The translations under genes were made by a program, and so were the position numbers. Source: Hyphomicrobiales bacterium (GTDB lineage: Bacteria; Pseudomonadota; Alphaproteobacteria; Rhizobiales; Phreatobacteraceae). Taken from it: DNA of 64,000 nt. Location of the stretch: positions 86,570 through 150,569 of the forward strand of contig JAFKKV010000027.1 in NCBI GenBank assembly GCA_017304475.1, read 5' to 3'. Under the pieces are notes generated by a model. It was not told the DNA's origin. It searched no databases and worked only from the letters and a program-made list of their open reading frames with translations. Below are positions 1 through 8,056 of this stretch, one piece after another (position 1 is the stretch's first letter; every line of letters starts with the position of its first letter).

Positions 1-1
1 T

Positions 2-331
2 GGACGCGCGCTGGTGAAGGGCATGCCGGTCTTTGTCGGCATTCTCGGCGTCGTCGGCACCGCCGCGATGATCTGGGTCGGCGGCGGCATCATCGTCCAT
101 GGACTGGAAAGCTATGGCCTGCCGCAGCTCGGCCATCTCATTCACGACGCCGCGGTGGCCGCGTCGCGTGTCGTGCCCGCGGCGTTGACCGGCATCACCG
201 AATGGCTGGTCTCGGCGGCCGGCTCCGGCGTGGTCGGCCTCGCCCTGGGCGGGTTGATCATTCCGGTCGTCGGCTACGGGCTGGCGCCGGCCTGGAAGCA
301 GATCAAGGCGCTGAGGGCGAAAGCCGCGTGA
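2..331 (+). CDS. DUF808 (YedI-like) inner membrane protein, C-terminal part
   Basis: This open frame enters from the left edge of the window, so only the last ~109 residues are visible and the true start lies outside. The text has three hydrophobic stretches (about residues 8-30, 45-65 and 70-92 of the visible part), ends in a basic tail (KQIKALRAKAA) and carries the LVKGMP...VGTAAM.W.GGGIIVHGL pattern that I associate with the C-terminus of DUF808/YedI membrane proteins. The biochemical role of that family is not established. It converges on the tautomerase gene, with a hairpin in the 59-bp gap. Confidence 0.75.
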   Translation, partial: GRALVKGMPVFVGILGVVGTAAMIWVGGGIIVHGLESYGLPQLGHLIHDAAVAASRVVPAALTGITEWLVSAAGSGVVGLALGGLIIPVVGYGLAPAWKQIKALRAKAA

Positions 332-351
332 AGGCAAAACGGCGTGAAGGC

Positions 352-382
352 CTGGCTGCCGCGTAGCGCGGCCGGCAGCCAG
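352..382. terminator. Hairpin between convergent genes
   Basis: CTGGCTGCCG (352-361) pairs perfectly with CGGCAGCCAG (373-382) around an 11-nt loop, between the DUF808 stop and the tautomerase stop. There is no T-run on either side, so it is only a possible bidirectional terminator. Confidence 0.35.
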
Positions 383-390
383 AAAGGCCA

Positions 391-777
391 TCAAGCCGGC
401 GCATATTGCGCGATGCCATTGCCGAACGACCAGTTTTCCTTGCGGACTTCGACGAGGCTGATGAACACGTCCTCGCGGCGCAGCTTCAGCTTGTCGTGCA
501 GGCCGTTGGCGACCGCCGCGTAGAAGGCCTTTTTCATCTCGATCGTGCGGCCCTCATTGAGCGTCACCTGGAGGATGATCAGGTCGGCGGAGCGCTTGAT
601 ATCGAGATAGCTGTCATCGGCAATGAAATGATCCGGCTCGTGCTCGGTCACGAGCTGAAAACGGTCGTTTTCGGGCACGTTCAGGGTCTGGCGCATGGCG
701 TCATAGACGACGTCGCCAACCGTCTTGCGGAATTCCGGGCTCTTGCCCTTGATCAGTTCGATACGGACGAGCGGCAT
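391..777 (-). CDS. Tautomerase family protein (4-oxalocrotonate tautomerase-like)
   Basis: The 128-residue product begins MPLVRIEL, so removal of Met would expose the N-terminal proline that serves as general base in the tautomerase superfamily. It is about twice the length of a 4-OT monomer (~62 aa) and fits the longer single-chain tautomerase-like proteins (two beta-alpha-beta units), which typically carry an EHEPDHF.....Y..I.RS segment as here. The substrate cannot be told. It follows the MFS gene by 35 bp on the same strand, so the two are probably cotranscribed under the MarR regulator upstream; a link to aromatic-acid or keto-enol substrates is inference. Confidence 0.82.
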   Translation of the reverse strand: MPLVRIELIKGKSPEFRKTVGDVVYDAMRQTLNVPENDRFQLVTEHEPDHFIADDSYLDIKRSADLIILQVTLNEGRTIEMKKAFYAAVANGLHDKLKLRREDVFISLVEVRKENWSFGNGIAQYAPA

Positions 778-812
778 GGTTCGGGCCTTTCCTGGGAGGG
801 TTATAGCGTGGA

Positions 813-2135
813 TCAGCTTGCCGGTGCGGGCACGGGTTTGGGCTTGGCCTGGTGGGTCAGCGACATGACCAGCATGGCCGCGACCAGGCAGAAGGCGCCG
901 GCGACATAAAGTGCCGGCAAATAGGTGGCGAATTCGGTGCGCGTCGCGCCGGCGCCGAAGGCCGCGGTCGCAGCGCCCAACTGATGGCCGGCGAAGACCC
1001 AGCCGAACACCAGCGTCGCCCGTTCCGGCCCGAAGCGTTCAGCCGCGAGCTTGACCGTCGGCGGCACTGTGGCGACCCAGTCGAGGCCGTAGAACACGGC
1101 GAAGATCGACAGGCCGTAGAGCGTGAAATCGGTGAACGGCAGGTAGATCAGCGACAGGCCGCGCAGGCCGTAGAACCAGAACAGCAGCCAGCGATTGTCG
1201 TAGCGGTCCGACAGCCAGCCGGCGAGAATGGTTCCGACGAAATCGAACACGCCGATGACCGCCAGCATGCCGGCGGCGCCGACTGGCGCGACGCCGAAAT
1301 CGCCGCACAGCGTGATCCAATGGGTCTGGATCAGGCCGTTGGTGCTGAGCCCGCAAATGAAGAAGGTCGCGAACAGGACCCAGAACGTATAGGTGCGCGC
1401 CGCGTCACGCAGCGCCACGAGTGGCGACAGCATGAGCGTGGCGAGCCCGTGCTGGCGGGCCGGAATCTCGGTCGTCGCGGTCTCGCCGTAACGCGGCAGG
1501 CCGAGATCGGCCGGATAGTCGCGCATCAGGAAGAACACGGCGGTGAACGCCAGCATCAGCATGGCCAGCACGAAGACGAGCGCCGCGCGCCAGCCGATCT
1601 GGCTCGTCAGCGTGGCGAGCAGGGGCAGGAACACCAGCTGGCCGGTCGCGGTGCTCGCCGTCAGCATGCCGACCACCAGGCCCCGGCGCGCCGAGAACCA
1701 GCGGGTCGCGACGCTCGCGCCCAGCACCAGCGCGGTCATGCCGGTGCCGAGGCCGGTGACCACGCCCCAGAGCAGAACCAGTTGCCAGATCTCGGTCATG
1801 AACAAGGAGCCGAGCAGTCCCGCCGAGATGAAGGCGAGTGCCGTGACCACCACGTTGCGAATGCCGAAGCGGTTCATGAAGGCCGCGGCAAACGGGCCCA
1901 TCAGCCCGAACAGCACGAGGCGGACCGCCAGGGCGAAGGAGATATCGGCATTCTGCCAGCCGAATTCACGCTGCAGCGGCTCGATCATCACGCCGGCCGA
2001 GCCGAGCGCGCCGGCGGTTGCCAGCATGGTGAGGAAGGTCGCGGCGATGACCACCCAGCCATAGTGAATGTCGCGGCGCTGCAGGCGGGCGGCGAGGCGG
2101 GAGGACAGTGTCGAAGTCTTGGTCGAATCCGTCAC
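813..2135 (-). CDS. MFS transporter
   Basis: The 440-residue protein has about twelve hydrophobic segments and a short charged N-terminus before HYGWVVIAATF. The loop after TM2 (AAFMNRFGIRN) and the corresponding loop in the second half (GWLSDRYDNR) match the conserved MFS cytoplasmic loop. It resembles monocarboxylate/oxalate-formate-type facilitators but the substrate is unknown. The start at 2135 is followed upstream by an 80-bp gap to the marR stop, which contains a perfect palindrome (2187-2200) also found in front of marR, so expression is probably controlled by that MarR protein. The tautomerase gene lies directly downstream. Confidence 0.88.
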   Translation of the reverse strand: MTDSTKTSTLSSRLAARLQRRDIHYGWVVIAATFLTMLATAGALGSAGVMIEPLQREFGWQNADISFALAVRLVLFGLMGPFAAAFMNRFGIRNVVVTALAFISAGLLGSLFMTEIWQLVLLWGVVTGLGTGMTALVLGASVATRWFSARRGLVVGMLTASTATGQLVFLPLLATLTSQIGWRAALVFVLAMLMLAFTAVFFLMRDYPADLGLPRYGETATTEIPARQHGLATLMLSPLVALRDAARTYTFWVLFATFFICGLSTNGLIQTHWITLCGDFGVAPVGAAGMLAVIGVFDFVGTILAGWLSDRYDNRWLLFWFYGLRGLSLIYLPFTDFTLYGLSIFAVFYGLDWVATVPPTVKLAAERFGPERATLVFGWVFAGHQLGAATAAFGAGATRTEFATYLPALYVAGAFCLVAAMLVMSLTHQAKPKPVPAPAS

Positions 2136-2186
2136 GGCGAAGCCTTTCGATGATCCCGGCTAGCCGCGCCGGGGTGAGTATATTTA

Positions 2187-2200
2187 CGGGTATATACCCG
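2187..2200. promoter_or_regulatory. Putative MarR operator, copy 1
   Basis: CGGGTATATACCCG is a perfect 14-bp palindrome in the gap between the marR stop and the MFS start. The same core recurs at 2618-2633 immediately upstream of marR. The pairing of the two copies with a local MarR gene suggests an operator; binding is inferred. Confidence 0.65.
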
Positions 2201-2215
2201 CATACGGTCGACAAA

Positions 2216-2614
2216 TCAGATGGCCTGGATGAGCGTTCGCAGGTGTTTCGCCGCCTCCGAGCCCAGCATGGATTCGATCTTGGCCTGGGCCTGGTCCCAC
2301 AGCGGCGCTCCCTGTTCGAGAACCTGTTTGCCGTGATCGGTCAGCTCCAGCGTTGCCTCGCGCTGGTCGCGCGCCGGAACCGTCCGCACCAGGTTCAGGC
2401 GTTCCAGCACCTTGGCATTGCGGCCGACCGTCGAGCGGTCGAGCTCGGTCAGCCGGCCGAGCTCAGTCAGGGACACCGGCGCTGCCCTTGCGATCCGCCG
2501 GAGCATGCTGAATTGCGCGATATTGATGGCGAGCGAAGCCAGCGCCTCGTCGTAGATCGCCGAGGTCTTGCGCGCAGCCGTTCTGAGCAGGATGCAGTAA
2601 CAGTCACCAGCCAT
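2216..2614 (-). CDS. MarR family transcriptional regulator
   Basis: The 132-residue protein starts MAGDCYCILLRTAARKT, typical of the first helix of MarR proteins, followed by the winged helix (VSLTELGRLTELDRSTVGRNAKVLERLNLV, about residues 50-80) and the wing (PARDQREATLELTDHGKQVLEQ). MarR dimers bind palindromes and usually repress nearby transport or detoxification genes. A perfect 16-bp palindrome ends 3 nt before the start codon and no Shine-Dalgarno sequence is visible there, so the mRNA may be leaderless and its own promoter blocked by the protein. A second copy precedes the MFS gene. Confidence 0.9.
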   Translation of the reverse strand: MAGDCYCILLRTAARKTSAIYDEALASLAINIAQFSMLRRIARAAPVSLTELGRLTELDRSTVGRNAKVLERLNLVRTVPARDQREATLELTDHGKQVLEQGAPLWDQAQAKIESMLGSEAAKHLRTLIQAI

Positions 2615-2617
2615 GGA

Positions 2618-2633
2618 GCGGGTATATACCCGC
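2618..2633. promoter_or_regulatory. Putative MarR operator, copy 2
   Basis: GCGGGTATATACCCGC is a perfect 16-bp palindrome ending 3 nt before the marR ATG. It contains the same GGGTATATACCC core as 2187-2200, and its TATATA centre could overlap a -10 element. Confidence 0.68.
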
Positions 2634-2776
2634 AGTGGCTGCGAGGCAAGCCCGCCCGGGCGCAGGCCGCGCGGTCATCTGGTCGTCCGGCCGCCGGTTG
2701 ATTTTTTTTCCGCAGCCATGTCGAACCCGTGTCTCGTCGTTCGTTCTAGCAACGAGCCAATCGAAAGGACCCGCTC

Positions 2777-3202
2777 ATGCCCAAGATGATTTTCGTCAAT
2801 CTGCCGGTGACCGACCTGAAGCGCGCAACTGCCTTCTATGAGGCGATCGGCGCCGCGAAGAACCCGCAATTCTCCGACGACACGGCTTCCTGCATGGTTT
2901 TCTCCGAAACCATCTACGCAATGCTGCTGACCCACGACAAATTCCGCCAGTTCACGTCCAGGCCGATCGCCGACGCCAAGGCATCGAGCCAGGTGCTGAT
3001 CTGCCTATCCGCCGATAGCCGTCAGGCGGTCGACGACGTACTTGCCAAGGCAGGCGCTGCCGGTGGTGCGATCGATCACGGCCCGACCCAGGATTACGGT
3101 TTCATGTATGGCCGCAGCTTCGAAGACCCCGACGGCCATATCTGGGAGGTGATGTGGATGGACCCCGCGGCCGTGAACGCGGAAGGCCAGAGCGCCGCCT
3201 GA
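2777..3202 (+). CDS. VOC family protein (glyoxalase-like)
   Basis: The 141-residue protein has the VOC beta-alpha-beta-beta-beta pattern: FVNLPVTDLKRATAFYEAIG at the start and GFMYGRSFEDPDGHIWEVMWMD near the end, the latter being the conserved C-terminal strand with a candidate metal-binding Glu. The insertion with METIYAMLLTHDKFRQF resembles the lactoylglutathione-lyase-related subgroup often annotated as extradiol dioxygenase-like. AAAGGA 12 nt upstream serves as ribosome binding site. It is followed by a second VOC gene 69 bp downstream on the same strand. Substrate unknown. Confidence 0.85.
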   Translation: MPKMIFVNLPVTDLKRATAFYEAIGAAKNPQFSDDTASCMVFSETIYAMLLTHDKFRQFTSRPIADAKASSQVLICLSADSRQAVDDVLAKAGAAGGAIDHGPTQDYGFMYGRSFEDPDGHIWEVMWMDPAAVNAEGQSAA

Positions 3203-3271
3203 TCCCATTCCACCAACCCGGATCCGGGCTGCTCCGGCGGCCCGGACCGCCTGCAACCCGTTACGAGAGAG

Positions 3272-3754
3272 ATGGCCATGTCCAAGATCGCACCTTGCCT
3301 CTGGTTCGCTAGGGAGGCCGAAGAGGCGGCGAATTTCTACGTCTCGATCGTCCCGGACTCGCGCATCAAGCACGTCCAGAGGAATATCGGCGACAGCCCA
3401 GGCGGCAGGGACGGCACGGTTCTGGTGGTCGATTTCGTTCTCGGCGGCCAGAGCTTCATGGCGCTCAACGGCGGCACGCCGATGGAATATACCCACGCCA
3501 TCTCGCTCAAGATCGACTGCGCCGACCAGGCCGAGGTCGATCGTCTCTGGGCCGGCCTGTCCGCCGGCGGCCAGATCGAGCAATGCGGCTGGCTCAGGGA
3601 CCGTTACGGCGTCGCCTGGCAGATCGTGCCGACCGTGCTCAGCCAATTGCTCGGCGATCCCGATCGCGCCAAGGCGGGACGGGTGATGCAGGCCATGCTC
3701 GGCATGGTCAAGCTCGACATTGCCGGCTTGAAGAAGGCTTATGACGGCGCCTGA
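3272..3754 (+). CDS. VOC family protein, PhnB/3-demethylubiquinone methyltransferase-like
   Basis: The 160-residue product carries the PhnB-type VOC signature: KIAPCLWFAREAEEAANFYVSIVPDSRI at the N-terminus, GGQSFMALNGG in the middle and CGWLRDRYGVAWQIVPTVL near the end, then a helical tail (PDRAKAGRVMQAML). Such proteins were named after 3-demethylubiquinone-9 methyltransferase, but most have no proven activity. A start at 3278 (MSKIAP) is equally possible; GAGAGAG precedes both. Together with the preceding VOC gene it forms a small rightward unit. Confidence 0.87.
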   Translation: MAMSKIAPCLWFAREAEEAANFYVSIVPDSRIKHVQRNIGDSPGGRDGTVLVVDFVLGGQSFMALNGGTPMEYTHAISLKIDCADQAEVDRLWAGLSAGGQIEQCGWLRDRYGVAWQIVPTVLSQLLGDPDRAKAGRVMQAMLGMVKLDIAGLKKAYDGA

Positions 3755-3815
3755 GCCGGCAGGGCAGGGACGGAGACGATCGCCGCGGCGGTTCCGGCCG
3801 TCCCGCCCGACGGCG

Positions 3816-5249
3816 TCAGGGGTGGCTCTGGGTCACCAGCTTGGTCGACAGATAGGCGTCGATCGCTTCGCTTCCGCCTTCGGAACCGAAGCCGGAATCC
3901 TTGACCCCGCCAAAGGGAATTTCCGGCTGCGCGATGGTCATGTGATTGATCGCGAGATTGCCGCAGGCGACCTCGCGCGCCATGCGGGCGGCGTGGCTCG
4001 CCGAACCGGTGAAACCATAGGCCGCCAGGCCATAGGGCAGGCGATTGGCTTCGGCGATGGCCTGGTCCATGTCCCTGAAGCGGGTCACCAGGGCAAGCGG
4101 CCCGAACGGCTCCTCGTTCATCGCCGCCGCCTCGGCCGGCAGATCGCTCAGGATCGTCGGCGCGAAGAAGCACCCGTCCTTGCCGATCCGCTGGCCACCT
4201 TGCCTGACGCGAGCGCCTCTTGCCAGGGCGTCGGCGACCAGGCGTTCCATCGCGTCGAGGCGTCTTGCATGGGCGAGCGGTCCCATCGTGACGCCGGGGT
4301 CGAAGCCGTCACCCACGACGATGGCGCTGGCGTACCCCGTGAAGCGTTCGAGAAAGGCGTCGTGGATGTCATCGTGAAGGATCAACCGGGTCGGCGACAC
4401 GCAGACCTGGCCGGCGTTGCGGAATTTGGCGGCGGCCAGCAGCTTGCTGGCGAGCGCGATATCGGCGTCCGAGCAGACGATCGCCGGGCCGTGGCCGCCG
4501 AGCTCCATGGTCGCCCGTTTCATGTGGCTACCGGCAAGCGCCGCCACGGTCCGGCCGACCGCGGTCGAGCCGGTGAAGGTGACCTTGCGGATCGCCGGAT
4601 GAGCGATCAGCCGTTCCGAGATCTGCGACGGGATGCCGTAGATCAACCCGATGACGTCAGGCGGCACGCCGGCATCCAGGAAAGCCCGGATCAGCGCGGC
4701 GGGTGAAGCTGGGGTTTCCTCCGGCGCCTTGATCACGATCGAACAGCCGGTCGCCAGCGCCGAACCGAGCTTCCGGGCGATCTGGGCGACCGGAAAATTC
4801 CATGGCGCGAAGGCCGCGACCGGACCGACAGGCTCCCTGACGACGGTCTGCTGGATGGTGGCGGAGCGGCCGGGCACCACGCGCCCATAGGCCCGCCGGC
4901 CTTCCTCCGCCAGCCAGTCGATCATGTCGGCGGCGCCGAGGATTTCCAGCCGGGCCTCGGCAAGCGGCTTACCCTGTTCCAGAGTCAGGATGCGTGCGAT
5001 GGGCTCGATGCGGTCGCGCAGCAGGCCGGCGGCCCGCCGCATCATGGCCGATCGGTCGTAGGCGGAGACGTCGCGCCACAGCCGGAAGCCGCGTTCGGCG
5101 GTTTCCGCCGCCTCGTCGATATCGGCCGCGGTGGCGCGGGCGACGGTTCCGACCGCCACGTCGGTCGCCGGATTGACGACATCGATGGTGCCGTTGTCGC
5201 CGGCGGCGCGCCAATGGCCGCCGATCAGGAGATGGGCCTGGATCTGCAT
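3816..5249 (-). CDS. NAD(P)-dependent aldehyde dehydrogenase (succinate-semialdehyde dehydrogenase-like)
   Basis: From the ATG at 5249 the protein is 477 residues, normal for the ALDH superfamily. Visible motifs are APWNFPVAQIARKLGSALATG (cofactor-binding region), FTGSTAVGRTVA, MELGGHGPAIV (general-base Glu) and FRNAGQVCVSPTR (catalytic Cys), then EEPFGP and the C-terminal PFGGVKDSGFGSEGG. The open frame extends further upstream but homology begins at MQIQAHLLIGG, so the shorter start is preferred. It is the last gene of the leftward oxygenase/ABC-transporter cluster, where it could oxidise an aldehyde made by the flavin-dependent oxygenase; that role is inference. Confidence 0.9.
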   Translation of the reverse strand: MQIQAHLLIGGHWRAAGDNGTIDVVNPATDVAVGTVARATAADIDEAAETAERGFRLWRDVSAYDRSAMMRRAAGLLRDRIEPIARILTLEQGKPLAEARLEILGAADMIDWLAEEGRRAYGRVVPGRSATIQQTVVREPVGPVAAFAPWNFPVAQIARKLGSALATGCSIVIKAPEETPASPAALIRAFLDAGVPPDVIGLIYGIPSQISERLIAHPAIRKVTFTGSTAVGRTVAALAGSHMKRATMELGGHGPAIVCSDADIALASKLLAAAKFRNAGQVCVSPTRLILHDDIHDAFLERFTGYASAIVVGDGFDPGVTMGPLAHARRLDAMERLVADALARGARVRQGGQRIGKDGCFFAPTILSDLPAEAAAMNEEPFGPLALVTRFRDMDQAIAEANRLPYGLAAYGFTGSASHAARMAREVACGNLAINHMTIAQPEIPFGGVKDSGFGSEGGSEAIDAYLSTKLVTQSHP

Positions 5250-5295
5250 GGGAGGTTCATCCGGAGGGGGACATCGTGATGACGGGCTGCGGCGG

Positions 5296-5748
5296 TCACG
5301 CCGGAACGGCGGCGCGGCGGGTCGAGGCGATGAAATCGGCGAACAGGCCCTGAACCCTGGCAATGTCGGCTTCGGGCACCAGGAAATGGTCGAACTTCAC
5401 GCCGCATTGCGGCGCCGCCTTGTAGCCCGCGCCATTGATCGGCACGAGCGCGGCCTTGATGAAGCCGGTGACGTCGTAGGGCAGGTCGCCGTCGGTCGAG
5501 ACCACCTTGAGCGGGCCGTATTTCTCGAGCGGCCCGGCATGGGCGAAGACGCTGGTCCAGCGGTCCTCGTCGACGACCAGCGAGAAGCCGCCCTGGTCCT
5601 GGTTGATGCAGCAATAGGCGCTGCTGGTGGAATTCAGCACCGCCAGGATCAGGTCGCTCCTGTCGCCGGGGACATGGACGAACCAGTAGCGTTCGGGCCA
5701 GGTCTTGAGTGGCATGGAAGCCCAGACGGCGAGGGGATCGATCGGCAT
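5296..5748 (-). CDS. Small ACT-like protein (putative)
   Basis: The ATG at 5748, preceded by AGGAGAG, gives 150 residues. I do not recognise a named family with certainty. The second half (GPLKVVSTDGDLPYDVTGFI...FDHFLVPEADIARVQGLF) resembles the small-molecule-binding ACT repeats of the CASTOR-like group: a glycine-leading strand, then a helix, then a strand ending in F..FLV. It sits 46 bp before the aldehyde dehydrogenase and 61 bp after the FMN reductase on the same strand, so it is probably an operon member, perhaps a ligand-sensing accessory protein. No signal peptide or membrane segment is seen. Confidence 0.6.
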   Translation of the reverse strand: MPIDPLAVWASMPLKTWPERYWFVHVPGDRSDLILAVLNSTSSAYCCINQDQGGFSLVVDEDRWTSVFAHAGPLEKYGPLKVVSTDGDLPYDVTGFIKAALVPINGAGYKAAPQCGVKFDHFLVPEADIARVQGLFADFIASTRRAAVPA

Positions 5749-5809
5749 GTGACTCTCCTGTCGGCCGCGCGGGCCGGGATGGGAAGATGTGTGGATCTGG
5801 GCCGGCGCT

Positions 5810-6418
5810 TCAGGCGACCCGGGCGGGGCGCGGATGCCCGAGCAGGGGGGCGTGGCGATAGTCCTGGACCGATAGGCCGAAGTGGAAGATGGCCTCGCGC
5901 AGCGGCGCCTCGGCCTCCGGCGTGAGTTCGATGCCCGATGTCGTCCGGTGCATCTGCGGACCCGCGACGAAGTGGCTCTGCACGATGTGCCGGGCGCCCA
6001 TGGATTGCAGCACCGGCCGCAAGGCATAGTCGAGGGCCAGGACGTGGGCGAGGCTGCCGCCGGTGGCGACCGGCAGGATCGCCTTGCCGGCCAGGCCGAA
6101 TTGCGGAAGCAGGTCGAGAAAGGCCTTCAGCAGGCCCGAATAGGCCGCCTTGAACACCGGCGTCGCGAAAATCACGCCGTCGGCCCGGTCGATCGCCGCC
6201 ACCGCCGCGGCGATGCGCGGCTCAGCGGCATTGCCGGAGAGAACAGCCAGGGGGTCGAGCTCCCTGATCCGGACATGCAGCCGGTTGCCGACGGCGGCGG
6301 GCAGGCGGGCCAGGACATGTTCGGCCAGCAGGGCGGTCGACGAATCCGCCGACGGGCTGCCGGAGACGGCCACCACGTTGAGCGTATTGGCAGGCGTCGG
6401 AGGTGGGATCGCGCGCAT
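5810..6418 (-). CDS. NADPH-dependent FMN reductase (SsuE/MsuE-like)
   Basis: The 202-residue protein begins with the flavodoxin-like phosphate-binding loop AVSGSPSADSSTALLAEHVL and continues with DGVIFATPVFKAAYSGLLKAFLDLLPQFGLAGKAILPVATGG, the FMN-binding and dimer region of SsuE-type reductases. Such enzymes supply reduced FMN to partner monooxygenases. A GTG at 6430 would overlap the permease gene, but the ATG at 6418, with GGATGA upstream, is preferred. It lies directly behind the ABC permease, matching the arrangement of sulfonate-utilisation loci. A second, unrelated flavin reductase is encoded at 11526. Confidence 0.87.
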   Translation of the reverse strand: MRAIPPPTPANTLNVVAVSGSPSADSSTALLAEHVLARLPAAVGNRLHVRIRELDPLAVLSGNAAEPRIAAAVAAIDRADGVIFATPVFKAAYSGLLKAFLDLLPQFGLAGKAILPVATGGSLAHVLALDYALRPVLQSMGARHIVQSHFVAGPQMHRTTSGIELTPEAEAPLREAIFHFGLSVQDYRHAPLLGHPRPARVA

Positions 6419-6422
6419 GACG

Positions 6423-7217
6423 TCATCCACGCTCGTTGATGGTGGTGCCGCCGGTCCGGCCGCCGCCTTCCCAGAACACGATGCGGCGCTGGGCGAAGCG
6501 AACGGCGCTGCTGGCGAGGAGACCCATCAGGGCGAGCGTGATGATGCAGACGAACATCACCGGCACGTCGAAGCTCAGCGACGAGGCCTGGATGAGGCTG
6601 CCCAGGCCCTGCTGCGATGCCACGAACTCGCCGACCACCGCGCCGAGCAGGGCAAGCACCAGCGCCACCTGAAGGCCGGCGAAGATCGCGCCGGCCGCCG
6701 AGGGGATCTTGACGTCCCAGAGGATCTGCCAGCGCGCCGCCGAGAAGGCGCGGTAGAGATCGACGAGCTCCTGGCGCGCCGCGCGCAGGCCCGTCACCAC
6801 GTTGACGAACATCGGGAAGAAGCAGATCAGCGCGACCAGCACGACCTTGGACATCAGGCCGAAGCCGAACCACACGATCAGCAGCGGCGCGAGCGCCACT
6901 TTGGGCATGGATTGCAGCGCGACGACATAAGGAAAGACGAACCGCTCGACGGTGCGGGATTCGGCCACCACGATGCCGACGACGAGCGCGACGCAGCTGC
7001 CGATGGCGAAGCCCAGCATCGTCTCCGTGGCGGTGGCGGCAAGGTGCGGCAGGATCGAGCCGTTGCCATAGACCGTCCAGAACGCCTGGGCGACCGAGCC
7101 CGGTAGCGGCACGAGATAGGACGGCACGCCGAGCCAGCGGACGCTGACGTCCCACAGCGTCACGAAGGCGACGAGCGTCAGGGTCGGATAGAGCCAGTTC
7201 TTCAATGTTTCGGACAT
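6423..7217 (-). CDS. ABC transporter permease, SsuC/TauC type
   Basis: The 264-residue protein has six or so hydrophobic segments and the cytoplasmic EAA loop, seen as GLRAARQELVDLYRAFSAARWQILWDVKIPSAAGAIFAGLQVAL (about residues 140-185), which couples to the ATPase. This places it in the nitrate/sulfonate/taurine permease family. The ATPase gene ends 20 bp upstream and the FMN reductase begins 4 nt past its stop. Nothing in the sequence fixes the substrate. Confidence 0.9.
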   Translation of the reverse strand: MSETLKNWLYPTLTLVAFVTLWDVSVRWLGVPSYLVPLPGSVAQAFWTVYGNGSILPHLAATATETMLGFAIGSCVALVVGIVVAESRTVERFVFPYVVALQSMPKVALAPLLIVWFGFGLMSKVVLVALICFFPMFVNVVTGLRAARQELVDLYRAFSAARWQILWDVKIPSAAGAIFAGLQVALVLALLGAVVGEFVASQQGLGSLIQASSLSFDVPVMFVCIITLALMGLLASSAVRFAQRRIVFWEGGGRTGGTTINERG

Positions 7218-7237
7218 GGGATGGTCTCCCGATCGGG

Positions 7238-8056
7238 TTAGCCGGCCTGGGCATCCAGGCGGAAATAGGCGCGCAGATGGGCTGACAGCTGGGCGAAGCG
7301 CGGATCGGTCACCACCTGTGCCCGGCGCGGGCGCGGCAGGTCGACGTCGAGAACCTCGACCACCCGTCCGGGACGCTCCGACAGCACGACGATCCGGTCG
7401 GCCAGCAGGACGGCCTCCTGGATCGAATGGGTGATGAACAGGACGGCCTTCTTCTTGGCCATCCAGATCGACTGAAGCTCCGCCGCCATGCGCTCGCGCG
7501 TCATGGCGTCGAGCGCCGAGAAGGGTTCGTCCATCAGCAGGATGCGCGGGTCGTGGATCAGGCCACGGCAGATGCCGACGCGTTGCTGCATGCCGCCCGA
7601 CAGTTCATTCGGATAATGACTGGCGAACTGCTCGAGCCCGGCCAGCCTGAGCAGGGCCATCGCCTCGTCGCGGTAGTCTCCCACCGGCTTGCGCAGCGCC
7701 CGGATCGGCACCAGGACATTGTCCAGCACCGTCTTCCACGGCAGCAAGGTCGGCTGCTGGAACACGATGCCGACATCCGGCTGGGGACCGTCGACCGGCC
7801 GGCCGTTCAGCAGCACCTCACCCGACGACGGCTTGAGGAGACCGGCGACGATCTTCAGGATGGTCGACTTACCGCAGCCGGAGGGGCCGAGCACCGCGAC
7901 GAACTCGCCGTCCCGGATGGTCATGTCGAGGTTGTCGAGGGCCCTCAGGTTGCCGCGACGGGTATGATAGACGACCGACATCGCGCGGATGTCGAGCTGC
8001 GGCGCGCCGCTCTTGGCCGCCGGCGCTGACGCGCCCTTCACCAGGGAGAGACTCAT
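7238..8056 (-). CDS. ABC transporter ATP-binding protein, SsuB/TauB type
   Basis: Starting at the ATG at 8056, the 272-residue protein shows Walker A GPSGCGKST, Q-loop VFQQPTLLPW, signature LSGGMQQR, Walker B ILLMDEPFSALDAMTR and the H-loop FITHSIQEAV. The order and the VGIVFQQPTLLPWKTVLDN text fit the NitT/TauT/SsuB family. Its start overlaps the stop of the binding-protein gene by 4 nt (ATGA), so translation is probably coupled. The reading frame is open far upstream, but that part is antisense-like shadow of the binding-protein gene. Confidence 0.92.
   Translation of the reverse strand: MSLSLVKGASAPAAKSGAPQLDIRAMSVVYHTRRGNLRALDNLDMTIRDGEFVAVLGPSGCGKSTILKIVAGLLKPSSGEVLLNGRPVDGPQPDVGIVFQQPTLLPWKTVLDNVLVPIRALRKPVGDYRDEAMALLRLAGLEQFASHYPNELSGGMQQRVGICRGLIHDPRILLMDEPFSALDAMTRERMAAELQSIWMAKKKAVLFITHSIQEAVLLADRIVVLSERPGRVVEVLDVDLPRPRRAQVVTDPRFAQLSAHLRAYFRLDAQAG

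Noticed and set aside
852..2153. 433-residue open frame opposite the MFS gene
   Set aside because: It is an antisense shadow typical of GC-rich DNA: low-complexity Arg/Glu/Gln/Gly text, no domain, and fully overlapped by a clear transporter gene.
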